Notes under the pieces: generated by a model
The model's input: the letters and a program-made list of their open reading frames with translations, nothing else
Database searches by the model: none
Told to the model about the DNA's origin: nothing
Translations under genes and position numbers: made by a program
In this document: piece by piece, positions 26,019-37,140 of the stretch
Layout: each line of letters starts with the position of its first letter
Numbering within the stretch: position 1 is the first letter of the stretch
From: Bifidobacterium pullorum subsp. gallinarum
GTDB lineage: Bacteria > Actinomycetota > Actinomycetes > Actinomycetales > Bifidobacteriaceae
Length of the DNA stretch: 64,000 nt
NCBI RefSeq assembly: GCF_000741215.1
Contig: NZ_JGYX01000001.1
Location: 1 to 64,000 of the forward strand
Reading direction: 5' to 3'

Positions 26019-28697
26019 ATGCGCACCTCTGAAATCGCGAAGCGCTTTCTGGATTACTTCGAACAGCACGACCACCTCGTCGTGCCTTCGGCGTCCCTGA
26101 TCTCGCCGAACCCGACCACCCTGTTCACCATCGCCGGCATGGTGCCGTTCATCCCGTATCTGATGGGCGAGCAGACGGCCCCCCATCCGCGCATGGCCTC
26201 GAACCAGAAGTGCGTGCGCACGCTGGACATCGACGAGGTGGGCAAGACCACCCGCCACGGCACGTTCTTCCAGATGCTCGGCAACTTCTCGTTCGGCGAC
26301 TACTTCAAGGAAGAGGCCATCCACTACGCCTACGAGCTGCTGACCAAGCCCCAGGACCAGGGCGGCTACGGCTTCGACCCCGAGAAGCTGTGGATGACCA
26401 CCTTCACCGATGACGAGGAGGCCCGCGCCATGTGGCGCAACGAGGGCGTGGACCCCGAGCACATCCAGATCATGGGCATGGAGGACAACTTCTGGACCAC
26501 CGGCGGCCCCGGCCCCGGCGGCCCGTGCTCCGAGATCTACGTGGACCGCGGCCCCGAGTTCGGCATCGAGGGCGGCCCGATCGCCGACGAGAACCGCTAC
26601 ATCGAGATCTGGGACCTGGTGTTCGAGAACTTCGAGGTCGACAACGTCAAGTCCAAGACCGACCTGCACATCGTCGGCGAGCTGGAGAACAAGAACATCG
26701 ACACCGGCGCCGGCCTGGAGCGCATGGCCTACCTGCTGCAGGGCAAGAACAACATCTATGAGACTGACGAGGTGTTCCCTGTCATCGAGGCCGCGCAGCG
26801 CATGTCCGGCCGCCTGTACGGCGACGACGAGGCGATGGACGTCAAGTTCCGCGTGGTCGCCGACCATGTGCGCTCCGCGCTGATGATCATGAGCGACGGC
26901 GTGCGCCCGGCCAACAACGGCCGCGGCTACGTGCTGCGCCGCCTGCTGCGCCGCATCGTCAAGGCGATGCGCACGCTCGGCGTGACCGATCCGGTGCTGC
27001 CGACGCTGTTCCCGGTGTCCAAGGACGCGATGGTGCCGAGCTACCCCGAGCTGGAGCAGACCTTCCATGACGTGTCCGAGGCCGCCTACGGCGAGGAGGA
27101 CGCGTTCCGCCGCACCCTGGAATCCGGCACCGAGATCTTCGACATGGCCGTCGCCAAGGCCAGGAAGGCTGGCAAGGACACCGTCTCCGGCGCCGACGCC
27201 TTCACCCTGCACGACACCTACGGCTTCCCGATCGAGCTGACGCTGGAGATGGCGGCCGAACAGGGCGTGAAGGTCGATGAGGCGAAGTTCCGCGAGCTGA
27301 TGGCCGAACAGAAGTCCCGCGCCCGCGCCGACGCGCTGAAGAAGCGCCACAACGTGGACCTGTCCGTGTATGACGACTTCAAGAAGACGCTGGCCGCGCC
27401 GATCGACTTCCTCGGCTACACCGACTACTCCAGCCGTTCGAAGGTCCTCGGCATCATGCAGGAGGGCAAGGGCTCCGTGCCGGCGGTCACCGCCCCGGCC
27501 ACCATCGAGGTGATCCTCGACCGTACGCCGTTCTACGCGGAGGCGGGCGGCCAGCTGGCCGACCAGGGCGAGATCCTGTCCGACGACGGCGCGGTGCTTG
27601 AGGTCGATGACGTGCAGAAGCCGATCAAGGACCTGATCGTGCACCAGTGCCGCCTGACCGAGGGCACGCTGGTCGTGGGCACCGAGGTCAACGCCACGAT
27701 CGATCTGGACCGCCGCGGCGCCATCGCCCGCTCGCACACCGCCACCCACATGGTGCACAAGGCGCTGCGCGAGGAGCTCGGCCCGCAGGCCACCCAGCGT
27801 GGTTCCGAGGACGCGCCGAACCGTCTGCGCTTCGACTTCCAGTGGTCCAAGGCACCGGCCAAGACGATCATGAGCGCCGTCGAGGCCCGCGTCAACGACA
27901 AGCTGCGCGACAACCTGGCCGTCACCACGCAGGAGATGAAGTTCGACGACGCCATCGCCCTCGGCGCCATGCACCTGTTCGGCGAGAAGTACGGCGACAT
28001 CGTGCGCGTCGTCTCGATCGGCGAGGACGGCTGGAGCCGCGAGCTGTGCGGCGGCACCCACGTGGACCACGTCGGCAAGATCGGCCAGGTCAGCATCCTG
28101 TCCGAGGCGTCGATCGGCTCCGGCGTGCGCCGTGTGGACGCCCTGGTCGGCCAGAGCGCCTACGAGTACAACGCCCGCGAACACGCGCTGGTCTCCCAGC
28201 TGTCCGACAAGCTCAACGCCCGTCCGGACGAGCTGGCCGAACGCGTGAACACGCTGTTGGCCAAGCTCAGGGAATCCGACCGCCGTTTGGCCGCCATGTA
28301 TGAAAGCCAGCTGGCCTCCGCGGTGCCCGGATTGGTGTCGGAGGCCAAGGCCTCGGCCGCGCCGGTCAAGGTGGCGGTCAGGAACGTGGGGCATTTCGGC
28401 TCGTTCGATGCTCTGCGCAAGACCGTGCTGGACATCCGCGGTCAGCTCGGCGAGGATGCTCCCGCTGTGGTGGCGCTGGCCGGCGTGAGCGCCGACGACA
28501 AGCCGATGGTCGCCGTGGCCACGAATGAGGCGGCACGCAAGAGCGGCATCAAAGCCGGCGATCTGGTGCGCGGCGCCTCCAAGATCCTCGGCGGCGGTGG
28601 CGGCGGCAAGCCGGACTTCGCCCAGGGCGGCGGCTCCGATGCCTCCAAGATCGATGCCGCGTTGCAGTCGCTGACGCATGAGGCAATGAAGGGCTGA
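26019..28697 (+). CDS. alaS: Alanyl-tRNA synthetase
   Basis: 892 aa. Class II synthetase that charges tRNA-Ala. Motif 1-2 region: [20 protein letters not shown] and [20 protein letters not shown]; motif 3: [13 protein letters not shown]. The editing domain has the zinc motifs [11 protein letters not shown] and CGGTHVDH, and a C-Ala domain follows with a Gly-rich loop ([16 protein letters not shown]). AAGGAGAG precedes ATG 26019. alaS-ruvX-mltG is a conserved actinobacterial order. No T-box is visible upstream. Confidence 0.98.
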   Translation: MRTSEIAKRFLDYFEQHDHLVVPSASLISPNPTTLFTIAGMVPFIPYLMGEQTAPHPRMASNQKCVRTLDIDEVGKTTRHGTFFQMLGNFSFGDYFKEEAIHYAYELLTKPQDQGGYGFDPEKLWMTTFTDDEEARAMWRNEGVDPEHIQIMGMEDNFWTTGGPGPGGPCSEIYVDRGPEFGIEGGPIADENRYIEIWDLVFENFEVDNVKSKTDLHIVGELENKNIDTGAGLERMAYLLQGKNNIYETDEVFPVIEAAQRMSGRLYGDDEAMDVKFRVVADHVRSALMIMSDGVRPANNGRGYVLRRLLRRIVKAMRTLGVTDPVLPTLFPVSKDAMVPSYPELEQTFHDVSEAAYGEEDAFRRTLESGTEIFDMAVAKARKAGKDTVSGADAFTLHDTYGFPIELTLEMAAEQGVKVDEAKFRELMAEQKSRARADALKKRHNVDLSVYDDFKKTLAAPIDFLGYTDYSSRSKVLGIMQEGKGSVPAVTAPATIEVILDRTPFYAEAGGQLADQGEILSDDGAVLEVDDVQKPIKDLIVHQCRLTEGTLVVGTEVNATIDLDRRGAIARSHTATHMVHKALREELGPQATQRGSEDAPNRLRFDFQWSKAPAKTIMSAVEARVNDKLRDNLAVTTQEMKFDDAIALGAMHLFGEKYGDIVRVVSIGEDGWSRELCGGTHVDHVGKIGQVSILSEASIGSGVRRVDALVGQSAYEYNAREHALVSQLSDKLNARPDELAERVNTLLAKLRESDRRLAAMYESQLASAVPGLVSEAKASAAPVKVAVRNVGHFGSFDALRKTVLDIRGQLGEDAPAVVALAGVSADDKPMVAVATNEAARKSGIKAGDLVRGASKILGGGGGGKPDFAQGGGSDASKIDAALQSLTHEAMKG

Positions 28698-28707
28698 ACC
28701 GCATCAT

Positions 28708-29166
28708 ATGGTGTGGCTCGGTGTTGACTTGGGCAACGCCCGGGTCGGACTGGCACTGTCCGACCCGGGCCTGACATTTGCCCATCCGGCGGGGAACATC
28801 ACGGTCAATGGCGATTCCTTCTTCGCATTGGACACGGTGATCGACGTCATCGAGGATGAAGGCGTGGACCATGTGGTGGTGGGGCTGCCCCTGCAGATGG
28901 ACGGCACGGAGGGCAGAAGCGCCAAAAAGGCTCGTCGGTGGGCGGATAACCTCAAAAAGAGAATGTCGGCCCTCCTGGATGACGGCCAATTCGCGTTGAC
29001 GGCCGTTCCGGCTGTAACATTGGTGGATGAACGACTGACCACCGTCAGCGCGCATCGGCTGCTGCATGATGCCCAGATCGGTGGCCGGCAGCATCGGTCT
29101 GTGGTCGACCAGCAGGCGGCGGTGGTGATACTGCAGACCGCGTTGGATAGCAGAGAGAACAGGTAA
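28708..29166 (+). CDS. ruvX: RuvX/YqgF-type Holliday-junction resolvase-like RNase
   Basis: 152 aa. RNase H-fold protein linked to 16S/pre-rRNA maturation and recombination. The N-terminal WLGVDLGNARVGLALSD holds the catalytic Asp; VVVGLPLQMDGTEG and LVDERLTTVSA are family motifs; the C-terminal Asp lies in SVVDQQAAV. It follows alaS by 10 bp and precedes mltG by 13 bp, so the three are probably cotranscribed. Confidence 0.93.
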   Translation: MVWLGVDLGNARVGLALSDPGLTFAHPAGNITVNGDSFFALDTVIDVIEDEGVDHVVVGLPLQMDGTEGRSAKKARRWADNLKKRMSALLDDGQFALTAVPAVTLVDERLTTVSAHRLLHDAQIGGRQHRSVVDQQAAVVILQTALDSRENR

Positions 29167-29179
29167 GAGGAGCGACCCC

Positions 29180-30352
29180 GTGTCCGATAGTTTCAGTGAT
29201 TTCTTCGAAGAGAACACGCAGTGGTCCGATTTGGACGGTGACGGGTTCTCCGCATTGCCGCCGCGTCCGCCGCGTTCCCGGCGTGAAATGCGCCGCAAAC
29301 GTTCGGAGCGCAAAAGGCATCGGATCGTGGCGGCTGTTGTTGTGGTAGTCGTTCTGGCGTTGGTCGGCGCGGCGGGGTTCTTCGGATACCGTGCATTGAA
29401 GCAGTGGAAGGCCGACCGCGAGGCCGCCCAGGTCGTCGTCGAGGATTATCCGGGGCCGGGCAACGGCAGCGTGCAATTCACTGTGGAAAGCGGCAGCGAC
29501 TGGCATACGGTGGCGCAGAACCTGACCAAGCAGGACATCATCAAATCCCCCGAGGCACTGACCAGCATCGCCGGCAACTCCACGCTGTACCCGGGCACCT
29601 TCAGCCTGCAGTACCAGATGAAAGCTTCGGACGTGTTGGCGGTGCTGTCCGATCAAGAGCAGGCTGGCGGGTTCATCGAGGTCAGGCCCGGCGAACGTGT
29701 CAGCGACGTCATCGCCAACGCGGCGCAGGTCACCGGTCTGCCCGAAAGCGACTTCCAATCGATCATCGACGGGGACGGAGCCGGCATCCTGCCCGCTGAG
29801 GCCAACGGCAGTTTCGAAGGCTGGCTGGAACCCGGCTCGTACAACCCCTCGGAGGGACAGACCGCCTCGGATATCCTGACGCAGATGGTCAACGCCCGCA
29901 TCGCCAAACTCGACGAGATGGGCGTGCCGACCGGCGAGGAACGCGAGAAGATCATGATCATGGCCTCCATCGCCGAGGCCGAGGTCAACTCGCAGGAGTA
30001 CTACGGCAAGGTCACCCGCGTGATCCTCAACCGCATCGATGCCGGCATGCCGCTGGGCATGGACACCACCGTGGCCTACGGTCTGGGCATCACCGCGGCG
30101 GAACTGACCGACGCCATGCTGGCGGACGACTCCAACCCGTACAACACGCGCATCCATCAAGGTCTGCCGCCGACCCCGATCAGCAATCCGGGAGACAACG
30201 CCATCCAGGCCGCGATGAACCCCGAACAGGGCGATTGGCTGTACTTCGTCACCACGAACCTGCAAACCGGCGAAACCAAGTTCGCCGTCACCGAGGACGA
30301 ATTCTGGAAGATCCGCGACGAGTACAAGAACAACAACCCCAACGCGAACTGA
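29180..30352 (+). CDS. mltG: Endolytic murein transglycosylase MltG
   Basis: 390 aa from GTG 29180 (AAGAGGAG upstream). Cytoplasmic basic N-terminus (REMRRKRSERKRHR), one membrane helix (~residues 48-70), then the YceG-like periplasmic domain. The catalytic Glu lies in MASIAEAEV, followed by VILNRIDAGMPLGMDTTV and a C-terminal LYFVTTNLQTGETKFAVT. It cuts nascent glycan strands and sets their length. Confidence 0.95.
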   Translation: MSDSFSDFFEENTQWSDLDGDGFSALPPRPPRSRREMRRKRSERKRHRIVAAVVVVVVLALVGAAGFFGYRALKQWKADREAAQVVVEDYPGPGNGSVQFTVESGSDWHTVAQNLTKQDIIKSPEALTSIAGNSTLYPGTFSLQYQMKASDVLAVLSDQEQAGGFIEVRPGERVSDVIANAAQVTGLPESDFQSIIDGDGAGILPAEANGSFEGWLEPGSYNPSEGQTASDILTQMVNARIAKLDEMGVPTGEEREKIMIMASIAEAEVNSQEYYGKVTRVILNRIDAGMPLGMDTTVAYGLGITAAELTDAMLADDSNPYNTRIHQGLPPTPISNPGDNAIQAAMNPEQGDWLYFVTTNLQTGETKFAVTEDEFWKIRDEYKNNNPNAN

Positions 30353-30375
30353 CCGGTCACACCGGTCCCGATACC

Positions 30376-30416
30376 GTGTGAGGCGGCGTCATCCTGCGGG
30401 AGGCGCCGCCTCACAC
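30376..30416. terminator. Bidirectional terminator hairpin
   Basis: GTGTGAGGCGGCG (30376-30388) pairs perfectly with CGCCGCCTCACAC (30404-30416). It separates the convergent mltG and prepilin peptidase genes. Confidence 0.8.
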
Positions 30417-30424
30417 GTATTCCC

Positions 30425-30889
30425 TTATCCGCATACTCCCAGCGCCACGGTCGCGGCCACCACAATCACCGGCGCGAACGGCACCTTGCCCGCATAGGGG
30501 GTGTCCCCCTGCCAATCGAACCGTCGCCACAGCAGCATCCAGACCAGCCCCAGCACGCCCATCGCCAGCCACCAGACCACCACGCCCCACAAGCCGGCCG
30601 TCCCCACGGCCAGACCCATCAGCAGCGTCACGGTCACATCGCCGAATCCCAGCGCACCGGGCCTGACCAGCGCCAATCCGCACTGTACCGCGGCGCACAG
30701 CACGGCGAACAGCGCCGCCTGCAGCACCAGGAACAGGTCGTTGCCCAGCAGCGCGGCCACAATCAGGGCCACCAGCTGCAGCAGGCAGCCCACGGCCACC
30801 CACAGCCGCGGCACCCGACGGCATCGGATGTCCTCAACACTGATCGCCAGTCCACATAGAAGACTCGGCAGCGCAACAAGGTAGCCCAT
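30425..30889 (-). CDS. Prepilin peptidase (A24 type), short form
   Basis: 154 aa from ATG 30889 (an upstream in-frame start at 30925 is also possible; neither has a good ribosome site). Six hydrophobic helices. The aspartyl-protease Asp residues lie in [14 protein letters not shown] and the GFGD motif ([13 protein letters not shown]). It lacks the N-terminal methylase domain, as in archaeal/Tad-type peptidases. It would mature type IV/Tad pilins at the membrane; no pilin genes are in the window. Divergent from aroC. Confidence 0.8.
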   Translation of the reverse strand: MGYLVALPSLLCGLAISVEDIRCRRVPRLWVAVGCLLQLVALIVAALLGNDLFLVLQAALFAVLCAAVQCGLALVRPGALGFGDVTVTLLMGLAVGTAGLWGVVVWWLAMGVLGLVWMLLWRRFDWQGDTPYAGKVPFAPVIVVAATVALGVCG

Positions 30890-30943
30890 GCCGGTAGGAT
30901 AGACCGAAGTTGCAAGGAACACCACTTACCAAGGAGTACAGGC

Positions 30944-32137
30944 ATGTTGCGTTGGCAGACGGCAGGGGAGTCGCACGGCGAGGCGCTGGTCGCCATGATC
31001 GAGGGAATGCCGGCCGGCGTGCGGGTCACCTCGCAGGATATCGTCGGCGCCCTGGCGCGTCGCCGCCTCGGGTACGGGCGTGGTGCGCGCATGAAGTTCG
31101 AACAGGACCAGGTGCGGCTGCTCACCGGAGTGCGGCACGGCGAGACGCTCGGCTCGCCGATCGCCATCGAAATCGGCAACACCGAATGGCCCAAATGGAC
31201 CCAGGTCATGAGCGCGGACCCGCTCGACCACGACCTGCCGTGCGAGGGACGCAACGCGCCGCTGAGCCGTCCGCGCCCCGGCCACGCCGACCTGACCGGC
31301 ATGCGCAAATACGGCTTCGACGACGCCCGTCCGGTGCTGGAACGCTCCAGCGCCCGCGAGACGGCCTCGCGCGTGGCGCTCGGCGCCGTGGCGGCGTTGT
31401 TCCTGGAACAGTCGCTGGGCATTCGCACCGTGGCGCATGTGATCTCCATCGGGGGCGCGGGCGTGGAGGACCCCGCATCCGCCCCGCTGCCCGCGCCGGA
31501 CGATGTGACGGCCCTGGACGCCTCGCCGGTACGGACCCTCGACAAGGACGCCGAGGCGCGGATGATCGCGCGCATCGACGAGGCGAAGGCCAACGCCGAT
31601 ACCTTGGGCGGCGTGGTCGAGGTCATCGCCTACGGCGTGCCGGCCGGCATCGGCACGTATGTGGAATCCGACCGTCGTCTGGACGCCGCGTTGGCCTCCG
31701 CGCTGATGGGCATCCAGGCCATCAAGGGCGTGGAGATCGGCGACGGCTTCCTGGAGGCCATGCGCCCCGGATCGCAGGCGCATGACGAGATCGTGGTCGG
31801 CGGCGACGGACGTATCACGCGTATGACGAACCGTGCGGGCGGCATCGAGGGCGGCATGTCCAACGGGCAGCCGATCCGCGTGCGTGCGGCGATGAAGCCG
31901 ATTCCCTCGATCCCCAAGGCGCTGCGCACCGTGGACGTGCTGACCGGCGAGGCGGCGCAGGCCATCAACCAGCGTTCCGACTCCACCGCCGTGCCGGCGG
32001 CCGCCGTGGTGGCCGAAGCCATGGTGCGGCTGACCATCGCGCGGTATGTGTTGGAGAAGTTCGGCGGCGACAGCATCGCCGAAACCCGACGCAACGCCGA
32101 GGCGTACCTGGCCTCGTGGCCGGAGCATATGCGCTGA
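30944..32137 (+). CDS. aroC: Chorismate synthase
   Basis: 397 aa. Last step of the shikimate pathway (EPSP to chorismate; FMN-dependent). Signatures: [20 protein letters not shown] at the start, [32 protein letters not shown], and [15 protein letters not shown] near residue 305. AAGGAG at 30931-30936 precedes ATG 30944. First gene of aroC-aroKB-aroQ. Confidence 0.97.
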   Translation: MLRWQTAGESHGEALVAMIEGMPAGVRVTSQDIVGALARRRLGYGRGARMKFEQDQVRLLTGVRHGETLGSPIAIEIGNTEWPKWTQVMSADPLDHDLPCEGRNAPLSRPRPGHADLTGMRKYGFDDARPVLERSSARETASRVALGAVAALFLEQSLGIRTVAHVISIGGAGVEDPASAPLPAPDDVTALDASPVRTLDKDAEARMIARIDEAKANADTLGGVVEVIAYGVPAGIGTYVESDRRLDAALASALMGIQAIKGVEIGDGFLEAMRPGSQAHDEIVVGGDGRITRMTNRAGGIEGGMSNGQPIRVRAAMKPIPSIPKALRTVDVLTGEAAQAINQRSDSTAVPAAAVVAEAMVRLTIARYVLEKFGGDSIAETRRNAEAYLASWPEHMR

Positions 32138-32237
32138 TGCCCGTCGTCTGGTGCCCGGCGATGCGCGGATCGCACCATGACGACGACGGGTGTGAAATCA
32201 TCCGTTATCTCGGACGGATAGGAGGAGGGAACTGACG

Positions 32238-33860
32238 ATGACGAACCATCCGCAGGCCGTGGTCATCGGCATGATGGGCGCGGGCAAGACCCGCGTCGGA
32301 CGGGAGACCGCGCAGCTGATGGGGCTGCCGTTCCTCGACGCGGACGTGGAGATCGAACGTCAGGTGGGCATGTCCATCCCCGAATATTTCGAGCGATATG
32401 GGGAACCGGCGTTCCGCGAGGTCGAAAGCGATCTGATCCGGCGAACCGTCAACGGGTTCGACGGCATCTTCTCGCTGGGCGGGGGCGCCCCGATGACGCC
32501 CGCGGTGCGCGAATGCCTGGCCGAGTACATAGCCGAGGGCGGCAAGGTGATCTATCTGATGGCCGACCCCCGCGAGGCGATGGAACGCGCCCGGCGCGGC
32601 GGCGGCCGGCCGATGCTCAACGGCGACGCCGACGAACGGTGGCAGTCACTGTACCAGGTGCGCGATCCGGTGTTCCGGGACGTGGCGAATGTGATGGTGC
32701 ACACCTATGGTCTGTCGCCGGCGCAGGCGGCAAGGAGGATGAAGGACATGATCGAGGAACGAGCCGTGCATGTGACCGGTTCCGGCATCGACCCGTACGA
32801 TGTGCGCATCGGCGAGCGGGCGATGAGCCATCTGCCCGAGCTGCTGGGGGAGAAGGCGGCCCGTGTGGCGCTGATCCATACGCAGCCCGTGCAGCGGCAT
32901 TCCGACCACGCCCGTGCGTTGCTGCGCCAGGGCGGGTACGAGGTCGTGGACATCGTCGTGCCCGATGCCGAGGCCGGCAAGACCGTGGACGTGGCCAACG
33001 GCGTCTGGCAGCGGCTCGGCGAGGAAGGCTTCACCCGCTCCGACGCGATCGTGGGCGTCGGCGGCGGCGCGGCCACCGATCTGGCCGGGTTCATCGCCGC
33101 CACATGGATGCGCGGCGTGCGCTACGTGAACTGCCCGACCTCGCTGTTGGCAATGGTCGACGCGTCCACCGGCGGCAAAACCGGCATCAACACGCCGCAG
33201 GGCAAGAACTTGGTCGGCTCGTTCTACACGCCGGCCGGCGTGCTCGCCGACGTGCGGACGTTGGCTTCGCTGCCTAACGACATCTTCGTCGAAGGGCTCG
33301 GCGAGGTGGCCAAATCCGGATTCATCATGGACGAGGAGATTCTGCGGATCCTGGAAACCCATGCCGCGGCGCTGCGCGGGTTCGACGGCGCGACCTTCCT
33401 GGAATCGCCGCTGAAGGACGTGGTGTGCGAACTGATCGAACGCACGGTGCGCGTCAAGGTGCACCACGTCTCCTCCGACTTGAAGGAGCAGGGGCTGCGC
33501 GAATTCCTCAACTACGGACACACCCTCGGTCATGCCATCGAGCAGATCGAGCACTTCAGGTGGCGGCACGGCAACGCGGTGGCCGTCGGCATGGTGTTCG
33601 CGGCGGAACTGTCGAACCTGCTCGGGCACATCGACCGCGATCTGGTCGACTACCACCGTTCGCTGCTTGGAGCGTTGGGACTGCCGACCTCATGGGGCGG
33701 CGGCTCATGGTCCGACGTGCTGGCGCTGATGCACCGCGACAAGAAGGCACGCGGCAACATGCTGCGGTTCGTGGTGCTGGACCGCATCGGGCATGTCATT
33801 CACTTGGAGGATCCGCCGGCGGACGTCGTCGAGGAGGCATTCCGCCGCATCCGTCCGTGA
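32238..33860 (+). CDS. aroKB: Bifunctional shikimate kinase / 3-dehydroquinate synthase
   Basis: 540 aa. Residues 1-~170 are shikimate kinase: P-loop [11 protein letters not shown], substrate motif [14 protein letters not shown] and RRGGGRPML lid. Residues ~185-540 are 3-dehydroquinate synthase: [40 protein letters not shown], and metal-binding His residues in [10 protein letters not shown] and HGNAVAVGM. The fusion occurs in bifidobacteria and catalyses two non-consecutive shikimate-pathway steps. GGAGGAGGG lies just before ATG 32238. Confidence 0.96.
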   Translation: MTNHPQAVVIGMMGAGKTRVGRETAQLMGLPFLDADVEIERQVGMSIPEYFERYGEPAFREVESDLIRRTVNGFDGIFSLGGGAPMTPAVRECLAEYIAEGGKVIYLMADPREAMERARRGGGRPMLNGDADERWQSLYQVRDPVFRDVANVMVHTYGLSPAQAARRMKDMIEERAVHVTGSGIDPYDVRIGERAMSHLPELLGEKAARVALIHTQPVQRHSDHARALLRQGGYEVVDIVVPDAEAGKTVDVANGVWQRLGEEGFTRSDAIVGVGGGAATDLAGFIAATWMRGVRYVNCPTSLLAMVDASTGGKTGINTPQGKNLVGSFYTPAGVLADVRTLASLPNDIFVEGLGEVAKSGFIMDEEILRILETHAAALRGFDGATFLESPLKDVVCELIERTVRVKVHHVSSDLKEQGLREFLNYGHTLGHAIEQIEHFRWRHGNAVAVGMVFAAELSNLLGHIDRDLVDYHRSLLGALGLPTSWGGGSWSDVLALMHRDKKARGNMLRFVVLDRIGHVIHLEDPPADVVEEAFRRIRP

Positions 33861-33881
33861 AGCAAGAAAGGAAGTCATCGT

Positions 33882-34331
33882 ATGACACGCAAGGTTATTG
33901 TCGTTAACGGTCCGAATCTCGGACGCCTCGGCGTGCGTGAACCCGACGTCTACGGCCATCAGGACCTGGAGACGCTGCGCCGCGACTGCACCGCATGGGG
34001 CAGGGAGCTCGGTCTGGACGTCGAGGTGCGCCAGACCGACGACGAGGCCGAGATGATCGGCTGGATGCACCGCGCCGTCGACGAGAGGACACCGGTGGTG
34101 ATGAACCCGGCGGCGTTCACCCACTACTCGTACGGGCTGTCCGACGCGGCGCACATGGTCACCGACGCCGGTCTGCCGCTGATGGAGGTGCACATCTCCA
34201 ATCCGTCGGCGCGCGACGCGTTCCGCAAGTACTCGGTCATCTCCCCGGTGGCCACCGGCACGATCACCGGCATGGGGTTCTACGGGTACCGGCTCGCCCT
34301 CGAGGCGGTCGCCCACCTGCTGGAGCAGTGA
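33882..34331 (+). CDS. aroQ: Type II 3-dehydroquinate dehydratase
   Basis: 149 aa, usual length. Signature near the N-terminus NGPNLGRLGVREPDVYG with the catalytic Tyr; ACT-like substrate residues MNPAAFTHYSYGLSDA and MEVHISNPSARDAFR; catalytic His in VHISNP. GAAAGGAAG precedes ATG 33882, 21 bp after aroKB. Last gene of the aro run. Confidence 0.95.
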   Translation: MTRKVIVVNGPNLGRLGVREPDVYGHQDLETLRRDCTAWGRELGLDVEVRQTDDEAEMIGWMHRAVDERTPVVMNPAAFTHYSYGLSDAAHMVTDAGLPLMEVHISNPSARDAFRKYSVISPVATGTITGMGFYGYRLALEAVAHLLEQ

Positions 34332-34801
34332 CCCCGTTCGCTCGGCCCGTTCCGTCCCCTCCGTGTCCGGTTTTCGTTGGGCGAGCGCAATTACGTGCCG
34401 CGGAATAACCGGTTCGTGTCATGTATTCGGCGGGCGTGTGTAATATCCGACGGGAAACAACCGATGCGTGTCAGTCATTCCGCGTTGCATCGAGCATCGG
34501 GTCGATGACGTCATGCCTTCTCATGAGGCGAGCATACGGGGTCGAACGGCCGGACCGCAACGGCGGGCGGGCATTGTGGACGAAGGGACGCCATATCGGC
34601 GCGTCTGTGGATAACCCTTCCCATGCCGCCGCCATGAGCAAGCTGCACGAGCCCGTCAAGGGACATCGGAAACGAGATGATGCCCGGAACCAGGGGAGTG
34701 TTTCGACGCAACCATCTCAGGAAGGTCCGGCGACTGCTCCTGGGGCGACGCCGCGAGCCGTAGGAGTTGCGTTCCGCGCGGGGATGTGCGAGGCTGGAGG
34801 C
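34332..34801. other. 470-bp intergenic region without a convincing gene
   Basis: An open frame continues upstream from the next gene but lacks a ribosome site and coding-like sequence. Visible elements: CGCGGAAT (34399-34406) repeated in reverse complement at 34477-34484, and the palindrome ATGACGTCAT near 34505-34514. TAATAT at about 34441 may be a -10 box. No terminator is obvious after aroQ. Confidence 0.4.
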
Positions 34802-35278
34802 ATGACCCGTCGTGCAGTGGACAAAGCCGTCATCGTCGCCGGTGCCGCGTTCGCCGCGGTACCGCTGGCGATCGTATCGTTGTTCGTGTTGTGCCCGTTC
34901 GTGAACGACCGGACCGCGGCCGGCCTGGCCGACGACGTCGCCGGCGTTCCGTCGCCGGCCGACACCCGTGTCGCGGAACGGTTCAGCCTGGCCGGGAAAC
35001 TCACCGGCAACGGGAACGGCATGCAGTATCTCGGCGGCGTGCTGGTTCAGAGCGATCTGTCGAGCGACGAATTGGACGGGTACTACGCGGCCTACCGCAA
35101 AGGCGATTGGGACATGCTGGTGGATGCGCAGACGACCCGGGACCTCGGCATCATCGACCGCGGCGATTACGCCTTTGCCTCGGATGTGTCGGATACGTCC
35201 GACGGACGGTGGTACATCGTCTATACGTGGGGCGATGGGATCGCCCCGTTCAGCTGGTTCGACCTTCGCGGCAACTGA
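34802..35278 (+). CDS. Hypothetical membrane-anchored protein
   Basis: 158 aa from ATG 34802 with CTGGAGG just upstream. One N-terminal membrane segment (VIVAGAAFAAVPLAIVSLFV), then a ~115-residue extracytoplasmic acidic domain rich in Asp and Tyr (SSDELDGYYAAYRKGDWDM; DTSDGRWYIVYTWGDGIAPF). No family recognised. It stands alone between aroQ and pyrG. Confidence 0.65.
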   Translation: MTRRAVDKAVIVAGAAFAAVPLAIVSLFVLCPFVNDRTAAGLADDVAGVPSPADTRVAERFSLAGKLTGNGNGMQYLGGVLVQSDLSSDELDGYYAAYRKGDWDMLVDAQTTRDLGIIDRGDYAFASDVSDTSDGRWYIVYTWGDGIAPFSWFDLRGN

Positions 35279-35383
35279 TGACGCGATGCGACCGGTCCGC
35301 CTGCGCGGCGACCGAATCCTGGCGTACGATGCGGCATCCGTGGAAACACGCCGGGTCATGCGCGGATGATAATGTGGAATTCC

Positions 35384-37045
35384 ATGGTTAGAAGACAACA
35401 TGGCAACTCGCAGGAACACGTTACCAAGCATATTTTCGTCACCGGTGGCGTGGTCTCGTCGTTGGGCAAGGGACTGACGGCTTCATCGCTGGGCCGCCTG
35501 CTGCGCTCGCGCGGCATCCACGTGCTGCAGCAGAAGCTCGATCCCTACATCAACGTGGACCCGGGCACGATGAACCCGTTCCAGCACGGCGAAGTGTACG
35601 TGACCGAGGACGGTGCCGAAACCGATCTGGACATCGGCCACTACGAGCGCTTCCTCGACGTCTTCCTCAGCCAGAAGGCGAACGTCACCACCGGCCAGAT
35701 CTACCAGTCGGTGTTGCGCAAGGAACGCGCCGGCGAGTACCTCGGTCAGTGCGTGCAGGTCATCCCGCATATCACCGACGAGATCAAGTCCCGCATGCGC
35801 GCCCAGGCCTCCGACGACGTGGACGTGATCATCACCGAGATCGGCGGCACCGTCGGCGACATCGAATCCCAGCCGTTCCTGGAGGCCGCGCGCGAGGTGC
35901 GCCGCGACCTGGGGCCGGACAACTGCATGTTCGTGCATGTCTCCCTCGTGCCGTACATCTCCGCCGCGCACGAGTTGAAGACCAAGCCCACCCAGCATTC
36001 GGTGATGATGCTGCGTCAGTTGGGCATCTCCCCGGATGCGCTGGTGCTGCGTTCGGACCGTCCGCTCAACCAGTCCATCAAGGACAAGATCTCGCTGATG
36101 TGCGACGTGGATTCGGAGGGCGTGGTCAACTGCGTGGACGCGCCGAGCATTTACGACGTGCCGAAGATCCTGTTCGACGAGGGGCTCGACGCCTACGTGG
36201 TGCGCGAGCTGGGTCTGCCGTTCCACGACGTGGACTGGGACGAGTGGGCCGATCTGCTGGAGCGCGTGCACCATCCCAAGCATGAGGTCAACATCGCGAT
36301 CGTCGGCAAGTACATCGACCTGCCGGACGCGTACCTGTCCGTCACCGAGGCGATCAAGGCGGGCGGTTTCGCCAACTGGGCCAAGGTCAACGTCAAGTGG
36401 GTGGCCGCCGACAAGTGCGCGACCCCGGAGGGCGCGGCGGCCGCGCTCGATCAGGTCGATGGCATTGTGGTGCCGGGTGGATTCGGCATCCGCGGCATCG
36501 AGGGCAAGATCGGCGCGCTGCGGTTCGCACGCGAGAACGGTCTGCCGGCGCTCGGCCTGTGTCTGGGATTGCAGTCGATGGTTATCGAATACGCCCGCGA
36601 TGTGCTCGGCATCGAGGACGCGGACTCCACCGAGTTCGACCCCAACTGCGCGAATCCCGTCATCGCCACGATGGAGGAACAGAAGGATATCGTGGCCGGC
36701 AAGGGTGACATGGGCCATACGATGCGACTTGGTTCCTACCCGGCCGAGCTGCTGGAGGGCTCGCTGGTCGCCGAACTGTACGGCACCACGCATGTCACCG
36801 AACGGCACCGCCACCGCTACGAGGTGAACGTGGCCTATAAGGACCGTCTGCGCGAGGCCGGTCTGGTGATCTCCGGCCAGAGCCCGGACGGCGAGCTCAC
36901 CGAGTTCGTGGAGCTGCCGCGCGAGGTGCATCCGTTCTATGTGGCCACCCAGGCGCACCCGGAGTTCAAGAGCCGTCCGACCAAGCCGCACCCGCTGTTC
37001 GCCGGTCTGGTCAGGGCCGCGCTGGTCCACCAGTCCGAACGCTGA
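35384..37045 (+). CDS. pyrG: CTP synthase
   Basis: 553 aa from ATG 35384 ([13 protein letters not shown]); ATGs at 35366 and 35372 are in frame but poorer matches to the family. Amidoligase domain: [58 protein letters not shown]. Glutamine amidotransferase domain: GGFGIRG, nucleophile Cys in LGLCLGLQ, His-Glu in [10 protein letters not shown]. It makes CTP from UTP, ATP and glutamine. Confidence 0.97.
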   Translation: MVRRQHGNSQEHVTKHIFVTGGVVSSLGKGLTASSLGRLLRSRGIHVLQQKLDPYINVDPGTMNPFQHGEVYVTEDGAETDLDIGHYERFLDVFLSQKANVTTGQIYQSVLRKERAGEYLGQCVQVIPHITDEIKSRMRAQASDDVDVIITEIGGTVGDIESQPFLEAAREVRRDLGPDNCMFVHVSLVPYISAAHELKTKPTQHSVMMLRQLGISPDALVLRSDRPLNQSIKDKISLMCDVDSEGVVNCVDAPSIYDVPKILFDEGLDAYVVRELGLPFHDVDWDEWADLLERVHHPKHEVNIAIVGKYIDLPDAYLSVTEAIKAGGFANWAKVNVKWVAADKCATPEGAAAALDQVDGIVVPGGFGIRGIEGKIGALRFARENGLPALGLCLGLQSMVIEYARDVLGIEDADSTEFDPNCANPVIATMEEQKDIVAGKGDMGHTMRLGSYPAELLEGSLVAELYGTTHVTERHRHRYEVNVAYKDRLREAGLVISGQSPDGELTEFVELPREVHPFYVATQAHPEFKSRPTKPHPLFAGLVRAALVHQSER

Positions 37046-37070
37046 GGGATTATCCCACCATCAAGCGGAT

Positions 37071-37106
37071 GCGGGGCGGGAAGCAACTCATTGCTTCCCG
37101 CCCCGC
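37071..37106 (+). terminator. Intrinsic terminator after pyrG
   Basis: A 16-bp perfect stem (GCGGGGCGGGAAGCAA with its complement at 37091-37106), loop CTCA, followed by ATATATAT. It also lies at the end of the convergent TraX-like gene. Confidence 0.8.
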
Positions 37107-37140
37107 ATATATATGCAACCGTGCAACTTCGGTCCCGACG

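Noticed and set aside
25956..28679. 907-codon minus-strand frame opposite alaS
   Set aside because: Shadow of alaS; the composition is a mirrored His/Val/Arg-rich pattern without domains.
34421..34801. N-terminal extension of the hypothetical protein at 34802
   Set aside because: No ribosome site at the upstream start, non-coding-like composition, and a strong Shine-Dalgarno directly before ATG 34802.
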